A stretch of DNA of 64,000 nt from Neolewinella marina (GTDB taxonomy: Bacteria; Bacteroidota; Bacteroidia; Chitinophagales; Saprospiraceae), in NCBI RefSeq assembly GCF_002631205.1, contig NZ_PDLO01000009.1:1-64000 (forward strand), written 5' to 3'. The position numbers were made by a program, and so were the translations under genes. Shown one piece after another: positions 53,096-62,331 of the stretch. The first letter of the stretch is position 1. Every line of letters begins with the position of its first letter. A model generated the notes under the pieces. That model saw nothing but the letters and a program-made list of their open reading frames with translations, had not been told where the DNA came from and ran no database searches.

Positions 53096-54145
53096 ATGAA
53101 AGTTAGCAATTACTTATTCCTCCCCCTCCTGTTCCTGACCTTCACCTCCTGTTCCGAGGAGCCGCCCCCGCCCGACGTCAGCGACATCGAGGTCGACCTG
53201 ACGGTGCTGCGCTTCGACCAGGCCCTGACGCAGCTGGATACCAGTGACTTACCGGCGGAACTGGAACGTCTGGACGATACCTACGGCAGTTTCACCGACG
53301 CCTTCTTTACCCATCTGGTGCCGGTGCGGCGGGGCGATTTCAGTGCTGAAGAGGGCCAAAACGTCCTGCGGGCCTACCTGGAGTACCCCCTCACCCGGGT
53401 GGTGGATTCCACCGTGGCCGAGCATTTTTCTCCGGAGGGCGGCGGCGCGCAGGTGCCGCAAATGGTGGAAGATTTCCGCCAGGGCCTGCGGTACTTCCGC
53501 CACTACCTGCCCGACGCTCCCCTGCCGGATACCTTGGTGACCTTCAACACCCACTTCGAACTGGCCGCCTTCCTCTACGGCGAGGGGCAGATTGCCGTCG
53601 GACTGGAGTTTTTCCTGGGGCCCGACTTCGACTACGCCCTGGTCAATCCCGAGGAGCCCATCTTCTCCGATTACCTGGCCCAGAGCTACACCCCAGCCCA
53701 CTTCACCGGTAAGCTGCTGCGGGTACTGGTCGAGGACCGCTTCCCGCCCCCCCGCTCGGGGCGCCTCATCGATTACCTCATCTACGAGGGCAAGAAGCTT
53801 TACCTCCTCGAGCTGCTGCAGCCCGCCACCCCCGACCACGTGGTCTACGAAGTGACCGAGGAGCAGATGGACTGGCTCAGGGACAACGAAACGCCCATCT
53901 ACGCCTACCTCCAGCGGGAGGACATCCTCTACTCCACCGACGTCAACCGCATCAACAAGTACACCCGCCCGGCGCCCTACACCCCGGGCATGCCGGTGGA
54001 GTCGCCCGGCGGGGCGGTCAACTACCTCGGCCGCCAGATCGTGGCCGCCTATATGGCCGCCCATCCGGAGGTGAGCCTGACGGAATTGATGGAAATGACC
54101 GACGGCCAGGAAATACTCCGTGGAGCCCGGTACAAACCGCGGTAA
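53096..54145 (+). CDS. gldB: Gliding motility lipoprotein GldB
   Basis: A 349-residue lipoprotein from ATG 53096; signal MKVSNYLFLPLLFLTFTSC ends in the lipobox Cys. The body carries the family landmarks: LPAELERLDDTYGSFTDAFF near the start, LIYEGKKLYLLELLQP, VTEEQMDWLRDNETPIYAYL, and the end PAPYTPGMPVESPGGAVNYLGRQ and LTELMEMTDGQEILRGARYKP. GldB is required for gliding and T9SS function in Flavobacterium. This is strong evidence that the organism has the machinery needed by the T9SS substrates in the window. Confidence 0.88.
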   Translation: MKVSNYLFLPLLFLTFTSCSEEPPPPDVSDIEVDLTVLRFDQALTQLDTSDLPAELERLDDTYGSFTDAFFTHLVPVRRGDFSAEEGQNVLRAYLEYPLTRVVDSTVAEHFSPEGGGAQVPQMVEDFRQGLRYFRHYLPDAPLPDTLVTFNTHFELAAFLYGEGQIAVGLEFFLGPDFDYALVNPEEPIFSDYLAQSYTPAHFTGKLLRVLVEDRFPPPRSGRLIDYLIYEGKKLYLLELLQPATPDHVVYEVTEEQMDWLRDNETPIYAYLQREDILYSTDVNRINKYTRPAPYTPGMPVESPGGAVNYLGRQIVAAYMAAHPEVSLTELMEMTDGQEILRGARYKPR

Positions 54146-54193
54146 CACTCGCGATGTTTACCACCCGTAACCAAGTTAAAACAAGACATACCC

Positions 54194-55150
54194 ATGGCCG
54201 TCACCGCCCCCCGCACCATCCCCCTAGTTGACCTGTCCACCTTCACCAAGGGTGATGAGGCCCAACGCAAGGCCTTCGTCGAGCAGCTCGGCAGCGCTTT
54301 TCACAACATCGGCTTCGTGGGCGTTACCGGCCACGGCATCCCGAAGGACCTGATCGACGACTTCTACGTCGCGGCCAAGCAGTTCTTCGCCCTGCCCGTT
54401 GAGGTCAAGCGTAAGTACGAAGTAGCCGGCGCCGCCGGTCAGCGGGGCTACACCAGCTTCGGCAAGGAGCACGCCAAGCAGTCGCAGGTAGCCGACCTGA
54501 AGGAGTTCTTCCAGATCGGCCAGGAGCTTGCCGACAAGAGCGACAGCGCCTTCGAGGCCAACCCCCAGGTGTCGGAAGTGCCCGAGTTCATGAAGCTCGG
54601 TACCCAGCTCTACCGCGCCTTTGAGGCCAGCGGAGCCAGCCTGCTGCGGGCCATCGCCCTCTACCTGGGACTGGAGGAAGGGTACTTCGACCAGTACATC
54701 AACGACGGCATGAGCATCCTGCGGGCCATTCACTACCCGCCCATCACCCAGGAGCCCGCCAGCGCCATCCGCGCCGAGCAGCACGAGGACATCAACCTGA
54801 TCACCCTGCTGGTAGGCGCCAGCGCCGGTGGCCTCCAACTGCAGAACACGGCCGGCGAATGGCAGGAGATCGTTCCCGAGAACGACGAGATCGTGATCAA
54901 CGTCGGTGATATGCTCCAGCGCCACACGAACAACTACCTGAAGTCGACCACCCACCGGGTGGTGAACCCGCCCCGGGAGCAGTGGCACGAGCCCCGGCTG
55001 TCGATCCCCTTCTTCCTCCACCCCCGCCCCGAGATGAAGCTCGACGTACTGCCCAGCACGGTCACCGCCGACCGCCCGCAGGCCTACGAGCCCATCACCG
55101 CCGGAGAATACCTCGACGAGCGGCTGCGGGAGATCGGACTGAAAAAGTAA
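54194..55150 (+). CDS. 2-oxoglutarate/Fe(II) oxygenase (isopenicillin-N-synthase family)
   Basis: A 318-residue member of the Fe(II)/2OG dioxygenase superfamily. The N-terminal DIOX_N region (IPLVDLSTF, GFVGVTGHGIPKDLIDDF) is followed by the jelly-roll with the iron triad: His197 and Asp199 in EQHEDINLITLL and His254 in THRVVNPP, and the cosubstrate-binding RLS in EPRLSIPFF. Substrate unknown; relatives hydroxylate small molecules or ring structures. It is followed by a clear terminator at 55216-55254. Confidence 0.93.
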   Translation: MAVTAPRTIPLVDLSTFTKGDEAQRKAFVEQLGSAFHNIGFVGVTGHGIPKDLIDDFYVAAKQFFALPVEVKRKYEVAGAAGQRGYTSFGKEHAKQSQVADLKEFFQIGQELADKSDSAFEANPQVSEVPEFMKLGTQLYRAFEASGASLLRAIALYLGLEEGYFDQYINDGMSILRAIHYPPITQEPASAIRAEQHEDINLITLLVGASAGGLQLQNTAGEWQEIVPENDEIVINVGDMLQRHTNNYLKSTTHRVVNPPREQWHEPRLSIPFFLHPRPEMKLDVLPSTVTADRPQAYEPITAGEYLDERLREIGLKK

Positions 55151-55200
55151 GGCCGAGGCCTTTCAGGCCGAGTGGAGGTTAGGGTCTCCAGGCCGATACC
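55151..55200. repeat. Dispersed palindromic words
   Basis: GGCCGAGGCCTTTCAGGCCG followed by AGTGG, then GTCTCCAGGCCGATACC. These are close relatives of the word at 5926-5950. Confidence 0.6.
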
Positions 55201-55215
55201 TTGAATTACCGCCAG

Positions 55216-55254
55216 GGCGCGGGGGAAGCAGTTAGCATCCTCCGCGCCTTTTTT
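55216..55254 (+). terminator. Rho-independent terminator after the 2OG oxygenase
   Basis: GGCGCGGGGGA (55216-55226) and TCCTCCGCGCC (55238-55248) pair in an 11 bp stem with one G-U, an 11-base loop, and six T residues directly after. It lies 65 bases past the stop at 55150. Confidence 0.9.
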
Positions 55255-55258
55255 ATGC

Positions 55259-55465
55259 CGCGTGGGGCTGAATGCCTCCCAGCCCGATTCAGGTTGAAAC
55301 CGCGGAGATGCAGAGGTTCAAAGCGGGGACATTCGTACACCTCTGTGCCTCCGTGGTCGTCAGGGTCACCTTGTGTGGTTTGAGCGGGTAGAGGGCCTCC
55401 CGGCCCGACTCACAATTGGCCCTAGAGGTGCTCCACCCGACCTTTGCTCGCCCCGCAGGGGCTCG
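55259..55465. repeat. Cluster of dispersed palindromic and word repeats
   Basis: Holds GGGGCTGAATGCCTCCCAGC, AACCGCGGAGATGCAGAGG, CACCTCTGTGCCTCCGTGGT (a variant of the word in the 244 bp array, where it reads CTCTGCGCCTCCGTGGTC), GGGTAGAGGGCCTCCCGG, and GCTCGCCCCGCAGGGGCTCG. No gene is seen in 55255-55476. Confidence 0.7.
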
Positions 55466-55476
55466 ACCTAAGCGAC

Positions 55477-57771
55477 CTACTCGTTCGACAGGGAGTATGG
55501 ATAGGACGCCGCCCCCGTGCCCCGCTGTTTGTTGGGTGTATCACCCATCTTGAAGTCGAGCGTCGCTCCCTCCATCAGGGTGTCGTGGGGCAGGTAATTC
55601 TTGTCGTAGGCTTCACCGTTTAGGGTAAGCCGATCGATGTAGCGGTGGTCGGGACCGTTTTGGGGAGCATTGATGGTGATGGTCTTCCCGTTTTCCAGGT
55701 GGAGGGTAGCCTTGCGGAACAGGGGGGCACCCAGCACGTATTCGCCGGCCGCCGGTGCCACGGGGTAGAAGCCCAGGGCCGAAAAGACGTACCAGGCTGA
55801 AGTCTGCCCGTTGTCCTCATCGCCGATGTAGCCGTCGGGGGTGGGCTTGTACATGCGGTCCAGGGTTTCCCGAACCCAGTACTGGGCCTTCCACGGCTGC
55901 CCGGCGTAGTTGTAGAGGTAGATCATGTGCTGGATGGGCTGGTTGCCGTGGGCGTATTGCCCCATGTTGGCAATCTGCATCTCGCGGATTTCGTGGATCA
56001 CCTGTCCGTAGTAGCTGTCGTCGAAGACCGGCGGCAGGGAGAATACCCGGTCGAGCTGGTCCACGAAGGCTTGCTCGCCCCCCATCAGATCGATCAGCCC
56101 CTGCACGTCGTGAAAGACCGACCAGCTGTAGTGCCAGCTGTTGCCCTCGGTGAAGGCATCGCCCCACTTGAAGGGATTGAAGGGCTGCATGAAGCTGCCG
56201 TCCTTGTTCTTGCCGCGCATCAACCTGGTTTCCGGGTCGTAAAGCTTGCGGTAGTTGAGGCTGCGCTGCCGGTACTTTTCCACCTCCGCGGCGGGTTTGC
56301 CGAGGGCCTGGGCCAGGCGGTAGATGGCGAAGTCGTCGTAGGCGTACTCCAGGGAGCGGGCGGCGTTCTCGTTGATGCCCACGTCGTAGGGCACGTAACC
56401 GAGTTCATTGTAGTACTCGGCGCCGGCCCGACCTACGGCAGTGAGGGGGCCGGCATTGTTTGCGCCGTGGATGAGGGCCTCGTAGAGGTTCTCGATGTCG
56501 TAGTCGTAGGCATCCCCGCTCTTCAGGTAGGCCTCGGCGACTACGGAGGCGGAGTTATTGCCCACCATCACGTTGCGCAGCCCGGGGCTGGCCCATTCCG
56601 GCAGCCAGCCGCTCTCGTCGTAGGCGTTGGAGAGGCCCTCCTGGATGTGGCCGTTCAGTTCGGGGTACATCAGGTTCAGGAAGGGGAAGAGGGCGCGGAA
56701 GGTGTCCCAGAATCCGGTGTCGGTAAACATATATCCGGGCCGCACCTCCCCGTTGTAGGGACTGTAGTGCACCACCCTGCCGGCGGCGTCGTACTCGTAA
56801 AACTTGCGGGGGAACAGCAGCGAGCGGTACAGGCAGCTGTAGAAGGTGCGGAACTGGTCGACGGTGCCGCCCTCCACTTGAATGCGGCCGAGTTCGGCGT
56901 TCCACTGCTCGCGGCCGGCCTGGCGTACGGTCTCGAAGTCATCGTTGCCCAGTTCCTCCAGGTTTCGCGCTGCCTGCTCGTGACTGATGAAGGAGGAGGC
57001 CACCCGGGCGTGTACCGTTTCTCCCTTGGCGGTCCGGAAGCCCACGACGGCGCCGGCGTGGTCAGCGGTCTGCTCCAGGGCCGGGGTCAGGGTGGTGTCG
57101 CTGAAGGTATGGGTTTGGGTAAAATCCTTGTCGAAGACCACCACGAAGTAGTTGCGGAAGTTGTCGGGCACGCCGCCGCTGTTGCGGGTGGTGTAGCCAA
57201 TGACTTTCCTTTCTTCCGGGATGATCTTCACGTAGGAGCCGCGGTCGAAGGCGTCAATGACCACGTAGCTGCTGTCGGTCTCCGGGAAGGTGAACCGGAA
57301 CAGGGCCGCCCGTTCGGTGGGGGTGAGCTCGGTGGTCACGTCGTGGTCGGCCAGGTACACCGAGTAGTAGTGGGGTTTGACGGTCTCGGCCTTGTGGGAG
57401 AACCAGCTCTGGCGGTCCTCCTCCCGAAAGCGCAGGGCGCCGGTCACCGGCATGAGGGAGAACTGTCCGTAGTCGTTCATCCAGGGGGAGGGCTGGTGGG
57501 TCTGCTTGAAGCCCCGGATCCGGTTGGCGTCGTAGGTGTAGGCCCATCCATTGCCCATTTCGCCGGTCTGCGGCGTCCAGAAGTTCATGCCCCAGGGGCG
57601 GGCGATGGCCGGGTAGACGTTGCCGTTGGAGAGGCGGTAGTCGGAGTCGGTGCCCATCAATGGGTCGGCGTAGTCCACGGGGTTGTCGATGGCGCCGATG
57701 AGGGCCGATTGCGCCGGCAGTACGAATGGACAAAAGAAGATGAGGAAGAGAAGGAAAATGGTGTGATACAT
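55477..57771 (-). CDS. GH92 family alpha-mannosidase (exo-acting)
   Basis: A 764-residue secreted glycoside hydrolase with signal peptide MYHTIFLLFLIFFCPFVLPAQ. Landmarks are VDYADPLMGTDSDYRLSNGN near the start, GFKQTHQPSPWMNDYG, TDTGFWDTFRALFPFL, GWLPEWASPGLRNVMVGNN, EGNSWHYSWSVFHDV and the acid-bearing GDEDNGQTSAWYVFSALGFYP. GH92 enzymes are calcium-dependent exo-alpha-mannosidases acting on glycoprotein or fungal mannans. It stands alone, not in a SusC/SusD locus, which is unusual for the family in gut Bacteroidota. Confidence 0.94.
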   Translation of the reverse strand: MYHTIFLLFLIFFCPFVLPAQSALIGAIDNPVDYADPLMGTDSDYRLSNGNVYPAIARPWGMNFWTPQTGEMGNGWAYTYDANRIRGFKQTHQPSPWMNDYGQFSLMPVTGALRFREEDRQSWFSHKAETVKPHYYSVYLADHDVTTELTPTERAALFRFTFPETDSSYVVIDAFDRGSYVKIIPEERKVIGYTTRNSGGVPDNFRNYFVVVFDKDFTQTHTFSDTTLTPALEQTADHAGAVVGFRTAKGETVHARVASSFISHEQAARNLEELGNDDFETVRQAGREQWNAELGRIQVEGGTVDQFRTFYSCLYRSLLFPRKFYEYDAAGRVVHYSPYNGEVRPGYMFTDTGFWDTFRALFPFLNLMYPELNGHIQEGLSNAYDESGWLPEWASPGLRNVMVGNNSASVVAEAYLKSGDAYDYDIENLYEALIHGANNAGPLTAVGRAGAEYYNELGYVPYDVGINENAARSLEYAYDDFAIYRLAQALGKPAAEVEKYRQRSLNYRKLYDPETRLMRGKNKDGSFMQPFNPFKWGDAFTEGNSWHYSWSVFHDVQGLIDLMGGEQAFVDQLDRVFSLPPVFDDSYYGQVIHEIREMQIANMGQYAHGNQPIQHMIYLYNYAGQPWKAQYWVRETLDRMYKPTPDGYIGDEDNGQTSAWYVFSALGFYPVAPAAGEYVLGAPLFRKATLHLENGKTITINAPQNGPDHRYIDRLTLNGEAYDKNYLPHDTLMEGATLDFKMGDTPNKQRGTGAASYPYSLSNE

Positions 57772-57858
57772 GGGTACGGGGTGTGCCGGCTGAAGGTAAT
57801 TACTAATGAAAAGGTCGAGCGAATCCGCTACGATGAATGCCTGGCTTTTGCTCGGGAT

Positions 57859-59307
57859 TCATACTGTAAAGTTGGGCGGCGGAGCGCTGGTGCCCAACTT
57901 CCGTCTCAGGCGGTCCAGCAGCCCGACCAGGGCGTCAATGTCCTCCCGGGTAGTGGCATAATTAGTGATGCAGGCCCGCAACACGTCCACGCCGCGGATG
58001 GGGTAAACGCTGATCCAGGCCTCCCCGGAAGCTACTACCCGCGCGCAGAGGTCGCGGGCGAAAGCCCCCGGATCAGCTTGTCCGGGCCAGGTGAAGCAGA
58101 CGACCGGCAGGGGCGTATCCACTGCGATCATCCACCCCCGGGCGGTGAGTTGCTGCCGCAGGTAGTCGCCCATTTCGACGTGGTGGCGGATGGTCTCGGC
58201 GTAGCCCTCCCAGCCGAAAACGAGCAGCGAGAGGTACATCCGCAGTCCCAGGAAGCGCCTCGACCACTGGATGGTGTGGGTGTAGGGGTCGACCACCGAG
58301 AGGGAGCCGCCCTCCCGGGGCATGTATTCCGCCGTGGTACGGAAGGTCTTGCTGAGGATGTCGGGGTGGCGCGTCAGGAACATCCCGGTGCCCATGGGTA
58401 CGGAGAGCCACTTGTGGATGTCGGTGGTGATGGAGTCGGCCACCTCGATGCCCCGCAGCAGGGGGCGGTAGTCGGGGTGGAGTACGGCCGCCCCGCCGAA
58501 GGCGGCGTCGACGTGGAGCCACACGCCGGCTTGCTGGCAGACGTCCGCGATCTCCGGCAGCGGATCGAGGGTGGCCGTACCCGTGGTGCCGGCCGTGGCG
58601 ATGACCATGACGGCAATTTTCCCGTTCGCCCGATCCCTGGCCAGTTGTTCCTTCAGGGCCGAAGCCTCCATCCGCAGCTGCTCATCCACGGGAATCTGCA
58701 CCACCGAGTCCAGTCCCAGGCCCACTACCCGGGCGGCCTTTACGACGGAGTGGTGGGCCTGGTCCGAGCAGTAAATCACCGGCTCTCCGCCGAAGGCTCG
58801 GAAGCCCCGGTTGGCGTAGTCCGGAAAGCGATGGTTCAGGGCGCAGAGGATGCCGGTAAGGTTGGCCTCCGCCCCGCCGGTGGTGAAGGTGCCGTCGATC
58901 ACATCGCCGGGGTAGCCAAACCGCTTGCCGTACTCCTGGATCAGGTGAGTTTCGACCTCCGCGGCGTAGGGTGAGTGGCTCCAGGCCGCCAGCTGGGGAT
59001 TGAAATAAGCCGCGATGAGGTCGGCCAGGATGGAGGGGAAGTTCGCGCGCGGATTGTACAGTCCGTAGTACCGCGGGTGGGGCACGTGCACCTGATGCTG
59101 CAGGAGGTTGTCCACCACCGCGCCGATGGCCTCGTCGGCCGGCAGGGGGCGGGAGAAGTCGTATTGGGCCACCGCGTCTCGGACCTGCTCCGGATCCAGG
59201 TCGGGAGCCACGCGGTGGTCGCGGGTGTGGGTATAGTAGTCTTCGAGGCGGGACAGCAGGTCATTGAGGAGTTGCTGCCGTTGGTCGGGGGTTAGGTCGA
59301 AGGTCAT
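57859..59307 (-). CDS. PLP-dependent group II decarboxylase
   Basis: A 482-residue amino acid decarboxylase of the aromatic-L-amino-acid/glutamate group. Visible motifs are GTFTTGGAEANLTG, the stacking His in SDQAHHSV, VWLHVDAAFGG (cofactor Asp) and the Schiff-base Lys in SITTDIHKWLSVPMG. RAFGGEPVIYCSD is typical. Substrate not predictable; relatives decarboxylate aromatic amino acids, glutamate, 2,4-diaminobutyrate or cysteine sulfinate. Same strand as GH92, 87 bases upstream of it, but probably separately expressed. Confidence 0.9.
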   Translation of the reverse strand: MTFDLTPDQRQQLLNDLLSRLEDYYTHTRDHRVAPDLDPEQVRDAVAQYDFSRPLPADEAIGAVVDNLLQHQVHVPHPRYYGLYNPRANFPSILADLIAAYFNPQLAAWSHSPYAAEVETHLIQEYGKRFGYPGDVIDGTFTTGGAEANLTGILCALNHRFPDYANRGFRAFGGEPVIYCSDQAHHSVVKAARVVGLGLDSVVQIPVDEQLRMEASALKEQLARDRANGKIAVMVIATAGTTGTATLDPLPEIADVCQQAGVWLHVDAAFGGAAVLHPDYRPLLRGIEVADSITTDIHKWLSVPMGTGMFLTRHPDILSKTFRTTAEYMPREGGSLSVVDPYTHTIQWSRRFLGLRMYLSLLVFGWEGYAETIRHHVEMGDYLRQQLTARGWMIAVDTPLPVVCFTWPGQADPGAFARDLCARVVASGEAWISVYPIRGVDVLRACITNYATTREDIDALVGLLDRLRRKLGTSAPPPNFTV

Positions 59308-59318
59308 GGAGCGGATAA

Positions 59319-59370
59319 AAAGGACGAAGTAGGAAGGGCGAGGTACAAAGTACGAAGGTCACGATCAGCT
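59319..59370. repeat. Word-like repeat related to the 244 bp array
   Basis: GACGAAGTAGG followed by GGTACAAAGTACGAAGG. The reverse complement GTACTTTGTAC is shared with the 244 bp units at 6168-6178 and 6414-6424. The rest of 59308-59443 holds no gene. Confidence 0.5.
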
Positions 59371-59443
59371 TCGGCTCTCGGTTAACGGGTGTCCGGCCTG
59401 TGCATGGGTGGGCCAATAGTACACGTTTCGCCGTCGGAGAAAG

Positions 59444-59989
59444 CTAGCGTGTATACCGCAGCTGGATCAATCCGCTGTCGTAGCGGACGCACGATTGGGC
59501 CTGCAAGTTGATCGGCGGCGTACCCCCTATAAACAGCCGCTTGCCATCGCCCAGCAGGATGGGGACGACCGAGATGATGTACTCGTCGATCAGGTCCTCG
59601 GCCATGAGCAGCCGCACGATCTCCGCGCCGCCGTCGCAGTAGATGTGGCCGCCGTCCTCCCCTTTCAGGCGTTCGACGAGGGCCCTGACGGGTCCGTTGT
59701 AGAAGGTCACTCCGTCGGCGTCCGGGAGGTCCTGCTGGCGGGTGAGGACGTAGCAGTCGAACTGCCGCGCCTGGGGAAAGTTGCCGTTCATCAGCCCGCG
59801 TATCACGTCGTAGGTTCTGCGGCCTACCAGGTAGGTATCGACCTGGCGGGTGAAGTCGGCGTAGCCATAGTCCTCCCCCGGGCGCTCAATGGCGAAGAGC
59901 CAGGAGAGGTCGTCGTCGTGGGTGGCCAGGTAGCCATCCAGGCTCATGCTGATGTAGAGAATGACCTTGCGGGGGTTGGCGGAATTCAT
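59444..59989 (-). CDS. Dihydrofolate reductase-family protein (RibD C-terminal type)
   Basis: A 181-residue NADPH-dependent reductase-fold protein from ATG 59989 (a TTG start at 59998 would add three residues). It opens with KVILYISMSLDGYLATHD, has YLVGRRTYDVI, the nucleotide-binding segment HIYCDGGAEIVRLLM and DEYIISVVPILLGDGKRLF, the standard signature of YwjB/YyaP-type DHFR-like proteins. Reaction unknown; it is not the housekeeping folA by sequence. Confidence 0.9.
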   Translation of the reverse strand: MNSANPRKVILYISMSLDGYLATHDDDLSWLFAIERPGEDYGYADFTRQVDTYLVGRRTYDVIRGLMNGNFPQARQFDCYVLTRQQDLPDADGVTFYNGPVRALVERLKGEDGGHIYCDGGAEIVRLLMAEDLIDEYIISVVPILLGDGKRLFIGGTPPINLQAQSCVRYDSGLIQLRYTR

Positions 59990-60006
59990 GCCCACCAAAT
60001 TACCGC

Positions 60007-61047
60007 CTAGACGGCAGACTTTTCTCGCTTTCGCAAGCCGGTGGTGCTTTGCCGGAGGAAGTCATCGGGGAATTCCTCCACCCCCTGGAACCCTAGCTCC
60101 AGCTCCCCGTCGTGGTAGGGCTGGTATTCGGTGCCGAAGAGGTAGTCCCACACGGCCAGGGTAAGTCCGAAATTTACCCCGTGGCGACGTTCTTCGGGCA
60201 GGGTCTTGGCGTGGTGCCAGAGGTGCATTTCTGGTCCGTTGAACAGGTAGGGCATCAGGGGCGCAAGCAGCAGGGCCCCGGCTCCGGCCCCGAGGGCACC
60301 CCCCGCCAGGGTGGTGGTCAGGTCGGGGGCCGCCAGCAGGGTGATCTCGAAGCTGCCGCTGCCGATGGCCAGTCCGACCAGCGCGCCCACGATGGCGCCC
60401 GTGGCCCGGTGCGGCAGGCGGAAGTTGGCGTGGTTGTAGTGGCCCCAGGCCAGTCCGAACAGGTGGATGATGAAGAAGTCATAGAGGCCGATGCCCAGCA
60501 GCGCCAGGGGCAGGTACTCCAGGCTGCGGTAAACCACGGTCTCCATCCAGTGGAAGCGCAGGTGGGCCGCGAAACCCATTTCCCGTACCGAGTGGTGGAC
60601 CTGGTGGAATTCCCACAGCCAGTCCACCCGGTGCAGCAGGCGGTGGATCCACCACTGTACGAAGTCGCGTACCAGGAAGCCCAGCAGCAGCACCGCCCAC
60701 AGGGGCCAGCCGTTGATGGGGTTGAAAGACTGCAGGTCAAAGCCGTTGAAGGCCGCCTTGATCCCGTCGTTGAGCAGGGTCACCACCACGGTGGAGGCGG
60801 CGTTGTAGACGATGAGGGAGAACAGGAAGAAGTTGAAGAACATGTAGAACACGTCCAGGAAGAAATCCCGCCGCAAAATCCGCTGGTTGCGCCGCCACGG
60901 CATCACCACCTCCAGGACGAAAAACACTACCGATACGAAGATGAGCACGTAGAAGTAGGACGACCACCGGGGGTTGGCGATGTCCCGCCAGAGGTAGTCG
61001 GCGTACTCGTAGTAGCTGCGCAGCGCCAGGTCGAAGTAGTACTCCAT
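60007..61047 (-). CDS. Sterol desaturase/fatty acid hydroxylase-family membrane enzyme
   Basis: A 346-residue diiron membrane enzyme from ATG 61047 (MEYYFDLALRSYYEYADYL). Several transmembrane helices are present (YFYVLIFVSVVFFVLEVV; VLLLGFLVRDFVQWWI). Histidine boxes are HRLLH, HQVHHS and WHHAKTLPEERRH, plus HYNHANF. Such enzymes hydroxylate or desaturate lipid chains, or cleave ether lipids; in Bacteroidota they may modify sphingo- or sulfonolipids, which the oxoamine synthase at 13847-15112 could supply. That link is an inference. Confidence 0.93.
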   Translation of the reverse strand: MEYYFDLALRSYYEYADYLWRDIANPRWSSYFYVLIFVSVVFFVLEVVMPWRRNQRILRRDFFLDVFYMFFNFFLFSLIVYNAASTVVVTLLNDGIKAAFNGFDLQSFNPINGWPLWAVLLLGFLVRDFVQWWIHRLLHRVDWLWEFHQVHHSVREMGFAAHLRFHWMETVVYRSLEYLPLALLGIGLYDFFIIHLFGLAWGHYNHANFRLPHRATGAIVGALVGLAIGSGSFEITLLAAPDLTTTLAGGALGAGAGALLLAPLMPYLFNGPEMHLWHHAKTLPEERRHGVNFGLTLAVWDYLFGTEYQPYHDGELELGFQGVEEFPDDFLRQSTTGLRKREKSAV

Positions 61048-61116
61048 GGGGCAAAAGTCAGGAATGAAGCGGAAATCTTCTGTGACTTCGGTCACACATG
61101 CCCGATTCGCTGCCCT

Positions 61117-61503
61117 TTACCCGTACAGCGTCAGGTAGTAAATGCTGATCGCTACCAGGGTGGCCAGCAGGAGGGCCAGGGCCAGCAGGCGGGGGGTAGG
61201 CGTCCAGTGGCCAATGAGAGGCAGGCTCTCGGTGATGGCCTCCCACTCCTGCAGGCGGCCGAAGTCGCTCGGCGGCGCGGCACGCCGCGCCTCAATGCCC
61301 AACTCGGTAAGTACGGCGGCCGCGGCGGGGTAATCCTGGGAAGCCACTTCCAGTACCGCACCCCGCTGCCCCAGCAGGTAAGACCCCACGTACAGGCTGT
61401 GCTCGAAATGCACCCGGTAGTCGATCTCCTCCCGGTTGAGGGAAAGCTTGAGGAGGGTGAGGGTCTGGAGGTTGCTGACCTCGGCCAGGCGACGGTAGGG
61501 CAT
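61117..61503 (-). CDS. DUF2007-like protein with C-terminal membrane helix
   Basis: A 128-residue protein. The N-terminal 75 residues fit the DUF2007/signal-transducing-protein pattern (LTLLKLSLNREEIDYRVHFE, VLTELGIEARRA): a small alpha-beta fold found across bacteria. A linker leads to one C-terminal transmembrane helix (LLALALLLATLVAISIYYL), so it is tail-anchored with the domain in the cytoplasm. Role unknown. It lies 51 bases after the DUF2490-like gene and 69 bases before the desaturase start on the same strand. Confidence 0.75.
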   Translation of the reverse strand: MPYRRLAEVSNLQTLTLLKLSLNREEIDYRVHFEHSLYVGSYLLGQRGAVLEVASQDYPAAAAVLTELGIEARRAAPPSDFGRLQEWEAITESLPLIGHWTPTPRLLALALLLATLVAISIYYLTLYG

Positions 61504-61554
61504 GATGATGGAACGGCGGTAGGGACCGGGAAGATAAGGCGGGAAACGCCGGCC

Positions 61555-62331
61555 TCAACCCTCCGGCGCCGCCTCACCACCCACCCGGTGGCGCACCACC
61601 AGCCAAATGACCTCGGAACTCCGGAACACCCCGGGGGTGGCCGTAGGCGCGGTCTGCTGGGTAAAGGTGAGGGAAAGGCCGAAGCGGTTGCTCCACTCCA
61701 GGGCCGGACCAAAGAGCAACCGATTGCGCAAAGTGGCCTTAAAATCGGGGCCGCCGCCCAATTGGAGGAGGAGTTCGTCGCCCAGGGTCAGCGTCAGTTG
61801 GCGCTCCGGGTGATCGGCGGAGAGGCGCAGCAGCCGCAGTTTCAGTTGCAGGGCGTAGCGGGGCCGCAGGTAAGCGGGGGTTTCGCGCTCCCCCACCGCG
61901 TCGTTGGCCTCAATGCGGAAGAACCGCTCTTCCAGGCGGAGCCGGTGGCGGAAGGCCAGTCCCCACAGCCGCTGGGCGACGCTTACCTCCTGGAAGGGAC
62001 GGAATTCCACCGAGCTGACCTCCCCGGAACGGTAGTAGCCCGTATACCCCAGCCCGGACGTCAGCCGCACGCCGGGGCGGGGGGCGAAAGTAGCCGCTGT
62101 GCGGATCTGGTAAAGGTTCGATTCCCGGAACCCGGTGCGCCAGCGAAAGCCAAGGTCGGATACCAGCGTCCACCTTGCGGCCAGGGGCCACTGGTTCTGG
62201 TAGCGGATACCCTCCTGGTCCTCGTGGAGCATCTGCCGCTTCTGGGCGCCGAGGACGGACGGACCTAGCAGACAGACCAGGAGGGTCAGGCACAGGGAAG
62301 CCTTCAAACTGAAAAAGGAGGGCAGGGCCAC
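61555..62331 (-). CDS. DUF2490-like outer-membrane protein
   Basis: A 258-residue protein with signal peptide MALPSFFSLKASLCLTLLVCLLGPSVLG. It shows alternating amphipathic strands (WTLVSDLGFRWRTGF, VRLTSGLGYTGYYRSGEV, LAFRHRLRLEERFF, LRPRYALQLKLRLL), matching the DUF2490 barrel family by pattern. Ends in a short Gly/Glu tail rather than the usual terminal aromatic residue, unusual for a barrel. Function unknown. Confidence 0.75.
   Translation of the reverse strand: MALPSFFSLKASLCLTLLVCLLGPSVLGAQKRQMLHEDQEGIRYQNQWPLAARWTLVSDLGFRWRTGFRESNLYQIRTAATFAPRPGVRLTSGLGYTGYYRSGEVSSVEFRPFQEVSVAQRLWGLAFRHRLRLEERFFRIEANDAVGERETPAYLRPRYALQLKLRLLRLSADHPERQLTLTLGDELLLQLGGGPDFKATLRNRLLFGPALEWSNRFGLSLTFTQQTAPTATPGVFRSSEVIWLVVRHRVGGEAAPEG

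Noticed and set aside
55927-58974. 1015-residue open frame on the plus strand
   Set aside because: It runs antisense through GH92 and the decarboxylase, both well-supported families. Composition is Val/Gly/His-rich, typical of a shadow frame.
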